NCBI RefSeq assembly: GCF_012910885.1
Contig: NZ_WTVM01000026.1
Span: forward strand, 1 to 37,264
Source of the DNA: Azoarcus taiwanensis
Lineage (GTDB): Bacteria; Pseudomonadota; Gammaproteobacteria; Burkholderiales; Rhodocyclaceae
DNA length: 37,264 nt
Direction: 5' to 3'
Each line of letters opens with the position of its first letter. The stretch's first letter is position 1. The position numbers were made by a program, and so were the translations under genes. The notes beneath the pieces were generated by a model. It made no database searches. It saw only the letters and a list, made by a program, of their open reading frames with translations, and had not been told where the DNA came from. Below, one piece after another: positions 33,613-37,264 of the stretch.

Positions 33613-34008
33613 ATGTTGATAAAGGACATCATGGTCCGCGAAGTGGTGACGGTGTCGCCCTTCGCGACGATCCGGGAGGCAATGCGCCTGATGCGACAGC
33701 GACAGGTCAAGTCGCTGGTGGTGGAAAAGCGCGATGTGCATGACGCCTACGGAATCATCACCTACACCAACATCCTCAAGACCATCGTCGCCGAAGAGGG
33801 CGACATCGACCTGATCAATGTTTACGACATCTGTTCCAAGCCCGCTTTGACGATCTCGCGCGAGCTGGAAGTCAAGCACGCGGCGAAGCTGATGGTGAAC
33901 ATGAACATCCGCCGTCTGCTGGTGACCGCCACCAACGAACTGGCGGGCATCATCACCATGAACGACATCGTCAGCGCCATCCTGAAAATGGCCGACGCCG
34001 AGGACTGA
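33613..34008 (+). CDS. Tandem CBS-domain protein
   Basis: The product (131 aa) is a Bateman module made of two CBS motifs (about 5-60: IKDIMVREVVTVSPFATIREAMRLM; about 70-125: ISRELEVKHAAKLMVNMNIRRLLV). Such modules bind adenine nucleotides and report energy state. The ATG at 33613 has an AGGAG site; a GTG at 33607 is possible. It follows PII-like B by eight bases and is probably the fourth gene of the operon, adding a second nucleotide-sensing layer. Confidence 0.88.
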   Translation: MLIKDIMVREVVTVSPFATIREAMRLMRQRQVKSLVVEKRDVHDAYGIITYTNILKTIVAEEGDIDLINVYDICSKPALTISRELEVKHAAKLMVNMNIRRLLVTATNELAGIITMNDIVSAILKMADAED

Positions 34009-34077
34009 GTTCGCCGAGCGGGATCGCGTCCGGTCGAATCCCGGGTGACGACAGGCTGGCCCGCCGGTTCCGTTCAG

Positions 34078-36042
34078 ATGATCGATCCTGTTTTTCGTGA
34101 AGTCCTGACGCTGCTCGGCCTGTCGGTCGTCGCCATCGTTGCGTTTCACCGCCTGCGGGTGCCGACCAGCCTCGGCTACCTGCTGGTCGGTGCAGTGGTC
34201 GGTCCGAATGCGCTCGGCTGGGTGGCCGATGCGGATCACAATCGTGTGCTGGCCGAGTTCGGCATCGTCTTCCTGTTGTTCACCATCGGCTTGAGCTTTG
34301 CCGGACCCCAGATCCGGGCGATGCGAGGCATGGTGTTCAGCCTGGGCGTTGCGCAGGTGGGGCTGACCACGTTGGTGGTAGGAGGGTTGGCCTGGCTGCT
34401 CGGTCTGCCACCGTTGGCGGCGCTGGTCGCGGGCGCGGTGTTCGCGCAGTCATCGACCATCATCATCGCCAGGCAACTCGCGGAACAGGGGGAGGACCAG
34501 ACGCGTCACGGCCGACTCGCTACCGCGATGTCGGTATTCCAGGATGTTACCGCGGTGCCGTTGGTCGTGGTCATTCCGGTGCTCGGTGCGGCGGCCGGCG
34601 CGGGTGCGATGGTGTTGCCGCTGGGGGTGGCTTTCGCCAAGGCGCTGCTCGCGTTCGCGCTGGTGCTGCTACTCGCGCGCTGGGTGTTGCGCCCCCTGCT
34701 GCGCGAGGTCGCGGCCTGGCGCTCGCCGGAGTTGTTCACTCTCGCGGTGCTGCTGGTCACGCTGGTCGCTGCGGGTATCACCGATCTGCTGGATTTGTCG
34801 ATGGCGCTGGGGGCCTTTCTGGCTGGTCTGGTGCTCGGCGAGACGGAATTCCGGCATCAGATCGAGGCAACGATCCGCCCGTTCCGGGATGTGCTGCTGG
34901 GCTTGTTCTTCATCACCATCGGCATGATGGTCGAACCAGCGGCGCTGCCGGACATCTGGCATTGGGCCGTGCTAGTGGCCGCCGGGGTGTTCGTCTGCAA
35001 GGCTTTGCTGATCGTCGCGATCGTCAGGCTGGGGGGTGTCGCCTTGCCGGACGCGGTCAGAATCGGTGTGGTGCTCGCCATCGGAGGCGAGTTCGGTTTC
35101 GCGCTGCTTGCACTTGCGTTGCTGGACGGGTTGATCGCGCCGGATATCGCGCAGATCATCCTGACCGCAGTATTGATCGGCATGATCTCGGCGCCGCTGT
35201 GGATTCGCGGCAATCGCTGGTTTGGGCGCCGCTTCGCGCAGCCCGTTGTCGTGCGCGATCCAGAGGTGACGACCGAACTGCCCGCAGGCTTGCGCGATCA
35301 CGTCATCGTATGCGGCTACGGCCGTGTGGGCCAGAACGTAGCCCGTTTCCTGGCCGAAGAGGCGGTGCCTTATGTCGCCCTCGACATGGACCCGGCGAGG
35401 GTGCGCGATGCGCATGCCGCGGGCATGCCGGTGTATTTCGCAGACTCTTCCGATTCGGACGTGTTGCGCTCGGTGGCGGTCGAGCGGGCGAGATTGGTGG
35501 TCGTCAGTCACGACGATCTCGCCGCGACGAGGCGTTTGCTTGGGAACCTGTCGAGCCTCGCACCTGCGGCGCGCGTAATGGTGCGGGCCCGCGACGATGC
35601 GCCCGTGGAGGAGCTGCTTGCGCTCGGCGCGGCCGAGGTCGTTCCCGAGACCTTCGAGGCGAGCATCATGATCGGCGCTCACGTGCTGCTGCTCGGTGGC
35701 GTGGCACCCTCGCGCGTCCTCAAGCGCATGCGCAGCGCGCAGCGTGACCGCTACCGCTTGCTGCGTGAGGTCTTCGTTGGCACCGACATCGTTGATGCCG
35801 AGCCTGCCAAGCCGCGTCTGCACAGCATCAGGCTCAGTGCGGACTGGAATGCCGTCGGGCGGCGGCTCGGTGATATCGAGTTCGGGAGCTGTGTGTTGCA
35901 GGCGCTGGTTCGCGATGAACACCGGGACGAGACCCCACTGCCTGAGACGGTGCTTCGGCCCGATGATGTGCTCGTGCTATACGGCGAGCCCAAGGCCCTC
36001 GATGTTTGCGAGAGCGTGCTGTACGCATCCCGCCGTAGTTGA
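34078..36042 (+). CDS. CPA2-family K+/H+ antiporter with TrkA-N and TrkA-C domains (KefB/YbaL type)
   Basis: The product (654 aa) has about 12 membrane segments in residues 1-385 (LGYLLVGAVVGPNALGWV, FGIVFLLFTIGLSF, GAFLAGLVLGETEFRHQIE), a TrkA-N Rossmann domain starting near 405 (HVIVCGYGRVGQNVARFL) that binds NAD(H) or nucleotides, and a C-terminal TrkA-C domain (about 570-650). It exchanges monovalent cations, probably K+, for protons under nucleotide control. The ATG at 34078 is preferred; a GTG at 34045 extends the frame. It lies 69 bases after the CBS gene on the same strand, so it may belong to the same ion-homeostasis cluster. Confidence 0.92.
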   Translation: MIDPVFREVLTLLGLSVVAIVAFHRLRVPTSLGYLLVGAVVGPNALGWVADADHNRVLAEFGIVFLLFTIGLSFAGPQIRAMRGMVFSLGVAQVGLTTLVVGGLAWLLGLPPLAALVAGAVFAQSSTIIIARQLAEQGEDQTRHGRLATAMSVFQDVTAVPLVVVIPVLGAAAGAGAMVLPLGVAFAKALLAFALVLLLARWVLRPLLREVAAWRSPELFTLAVLLVTLVAAGITDLLDLSMALGAFLAGLVLGETEFRHQIEATIRPFRDVLLGLFFITIGMMVEPAALPDIWHWAVLVAAGVFVCKALLIVAIVRLGGVALPDAVRIGVVLAIGGEFGFALLALALLDGLIAPDIAQIILTAVLIGMISAPLWIRGNRWFGRRFAQPVVVRDPEVTTELPAGLRDHVIVCGYGRVGQNVARFLAEEAVPYVALDMDPARVRDAHAAGMPVYFADSSDSDVLRSVAVERARLVVVSHDDLAATRRLLGNLSSLAPAARVMVRARDDAPVEELLALGAAEVVPETFEASIMIGAHVLLLGGVAPSRVLKRMRSAQRDRYRLLREVFVGTDIVDAEPAKPRLHSIRLSADWNAVGRRLGDIEFGSCVLQALVRDEHRDETPLPETVLRPDDVLVLYGEPKALDVCESVLYASRRS

Positions 36043-36062
36043 TGGGCGCGGGGTTCTTCAAA

Positions 36063-36100
36063 CCGGAAACCACAGTAGAGCGCTCGACTCCGGTTTCCGG
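36063..36100 (+). terminator. Inverted repeat after the antiporter gene, possible terminator
   Basis: CCGGAAACC (36063-36071) and GGTTTCCGG (36092-36100) form a 9-bp perfect stem with a 20-base loop, 20 bases after the antiporter stop codon. There is no T-run after it, so an intrinsic terminator is only a possibility; an operator is another. Confidence 0.4.
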
Positions 36101-36213
36101 ATTCGAGCCCGCGGTGATTCCGGCGGCGACATTGCCCGCCTGAAAGCCTGTAATATCACGCCTTTGCCAATTACAAGCACACCCGGCGCTGACGTTCGGG
36201 TCGGGTCGCGTCC

Positions 36214-36840
36214 ATGCTGGAAGTCAAAGATCTCGCCTGTCTCAAGGGCGACCGCCTGTTGTTTCGCGGACTGACCATGTCGGTCGATTCGGGCCGCCTG
36301 TTGCGGGTCGCCGGTCCGAATGGTGTCGGCAAGACCAGCTTGCTACGCATCCTGTGCGGTCTGGCGATGCCGGAATACGGCGAGGTGCGCTGGAAGGGGG
36401 CCGATATACGCAAGGAGCGTGACGATTTTCATCGGGAGTTGCTCTACCTCGGTCACGCTGCCGCACTCAACGACATGCTGACACCGCTTGAGAACCTGCG
36501 CTTCGCGTGCACGGCGAGCGGAATGCCGGTGGACGACCGGGCCTGTATCGAGGCACTCGAGCGAATCGGCCTCGGCGCCCAACTCGACTTGCCGGCCCGA
36601 GTTCTGTCGCAGGGGCAGCGCCGGCGCGTTGGGCTTGCCCGTCTCTTCCTTTCGGCCTCTCGAACACTGTGGGTGCTCGACGAACCTTTCACTGCGCTCG
36701 ATGTTCTTGCAGTCGCCGATCTGGCATCGACGCTGTCGGCCCACTGCGAGGCCGGCGGCATCGTGATGCTGACCACCCATCAGGATGCGCCGTTCGAGAA
36801 TCCGCCGTCCGTGCTCGATCTTGCGGAGGTAGCCTGTTGA
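36214..36840 (+). CDS. ccmA: Heme exporter ATP-binding protein CcmA
   Basis: The product (208 aa) is a short ABC ATPase of the CcmA subfamily: Walker A GPNGVGKTS (34-42), YLGHAAALNDMLTPLENLRF (family stretch), signature LSQGQRRR and Walker B LWVLDEPFTALD. CcmA powers release of heme from CcmCDE during system I cytochrome c maturation. It is the first gene of a ccm operon that runs off the window; the ccmB start overlaps its stop. The c-type cytochrome at 29.3 kb would be one client of this pathway. Confidence 0.95.
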   Translation: MLEVKDLACLKGDRLLFRGLTMSVDSGRLLRVAGPNGVGKTSLLRILCGLAMPEYGEVRWKGADIRKERDDFHRELLYLGHAAALNDMLTPLENLRFACTASGMPVDDRACIEALERIGLGAQLDLPARVLSQGQRRRVGLARLFLSASRTLWVLDEPFTALDVLAVADLASTLSAHCEAGGIVMLTTHQDAPFENPPSVLDLAEVAC

Positions 36841-37264
36841 ATTCCGTACTCGGCCCCTTCGTTGCGGTGCTCAAGCGCGATCTGACCCTGGCCTGGCGTG
36901 GGCGGGCAGACGTGCTGGTCACGCTCGCTTTTTTCGTCGTCGTCGTTTGTCTGTTCCCGTTCGGAGTTGGTGCGGAAACGAATCAGTTGCGGGCGATCGC
37001 ACCCGGCGTGCTGTGGGTGGCGGCCTTATTGTCCACGCTGTTGTCGCTTCATCGTCTGTTCGCGCAGGACCACGCCGACGGAACCCTCGAGCAGTTATTG
37101 CTGTCTCCCGAGCCGACGCCGCTTTGGGTGACCGCGAAGATTGCTGCCCACTGGGTGGTGACAGGTCTGCCGTTGGTGATCGCAGCGCCGGCACTTGCTT
37201 TGCTGTTTGACGTGGAACAAGAAGCTTTGCTGGTGCTTACGGTATCTTTGGCTCTCGGTACGCC
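36837..37264 (+). CDS. ccmB: Heme exporter membrane protein CcmB (partial, runs off the window)
   Basis: A frame from TTG at 36837 (overlapping the ccmA stop as TTGA) runs to the window end, giving about 142 residues. It begins MNSVLGPFVAVLKRDLTLAW and continues with hydrophobic helices and the CcmB stretch GVLWVAALLSTLLSLHRLF followed by DGTLEQLLLSP. CcmB is the membrane subunit paired with CcmA, normally about 220 residues, so roughly the last 80 are missing. Order and overlap match ccm operons. Confidence 0.92.
   Translation, partial: MNSVLGPFVAVLKRDLTLAWRGRADVLVTLAFFVVVVCLFPFGVGAETNQLRAIAPGVLWVAALLSTLLSLHRLFAQDHADGTLEQLLLSPEPTPLWVTAKIAAHWVVTGLPLVIAAPALALLFDVEQEALLVLTVSLALGT

Overview
The window is GC-rich (mid-60s percent by eye), densely packed and shows no phage, plasmid or complete insertion-sequence genes. 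The gene content suggests a betaproteobacterium of the Rhodocyclales type (Azoarcus/Thauera/Aromatoleum-like): several c-di-GMP proteins, AzlCD, an AcuI-type reductase, a HisPJQM-type ABC operon, CPA2 antiporter and cytochrome c maturation genes. The taxon is inferred from gene content and coding style, not from a marker gene.

Layout. 1-5.5 kb: a LysR regulator, convergent with a minus-strand trio of TonB-dependent receptor, periplasmic binding protein and membrane diguanylate cyclase. 5.7-8.6 kb: a flavin-dependent 2-hydroxyacid dehydrogenase, a MOSC protein, a tiny ORF and a SRAP (YedK) protein. 8.6-10.2 kb: an SPFH protein and NfeD on the minus strand, separated by a 145-bp inverted-repeat element. 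10.3-12.1 kb: AzlC/AzlD and a lytic-transglycosylase-like lipoprotein whose signal peptide is out of frame at an 8-C tract. 12.2-13.8 kb: an AcuI-like reductase and an AhpD-like protein. 13.9-17.4 kb: an LpxL-like acyltransferase, a GnnA-like dehydrogenase, a GnnB-like aminotransferase and a PilZ protein. 17.7-23.4 kb: a PleD-like diguanylate cyclase, a conserved protein of unknown function and a hemerythrin-GAF-PAS-GGDEF-EAL protein. 23.5-26.6 kb: a polar amino-acid ABC transporter. 26.7-30.6 kb: a segment bounded by two inverted copies of one 182-bp MITE-like element, holding a lipoprotein gene with an in-frame TAA, a transporter remnant, a FIST protein, a c'-type cytochrome and a YbaK-type deacylase. 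30.6-36.0 kb: a membrane-anchored unknown, then PII-like/DUF1538/PII-like/CBS and a KefB-type antiporter. 36.2 kb to the end: ccmA and the start of ccmB.

Themes. Three proteins carry intact GGDEF motifs (one also EAL), plus a PilZ receptor, so c-di-GMP signalling is prominent and its apparent inputs are an outer-membrane/periplasmic ligand, phosphorylation and oxygen or redox state. The acyltransferase and GnnA/GnnB-like pair suggest lipid A with a 2,3-diamino sugar. The strongest candidate for a little-described system is 31.4-34.0 kb: a tandem-DUF1538 membrane protein between two paralogous PII-like proteins, followed by a CBS-pair protein, with translationally coupled starts and a cation/proton antiporter next door. 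This reads as a nucleotide-sensing, PII-gated ion transport module.
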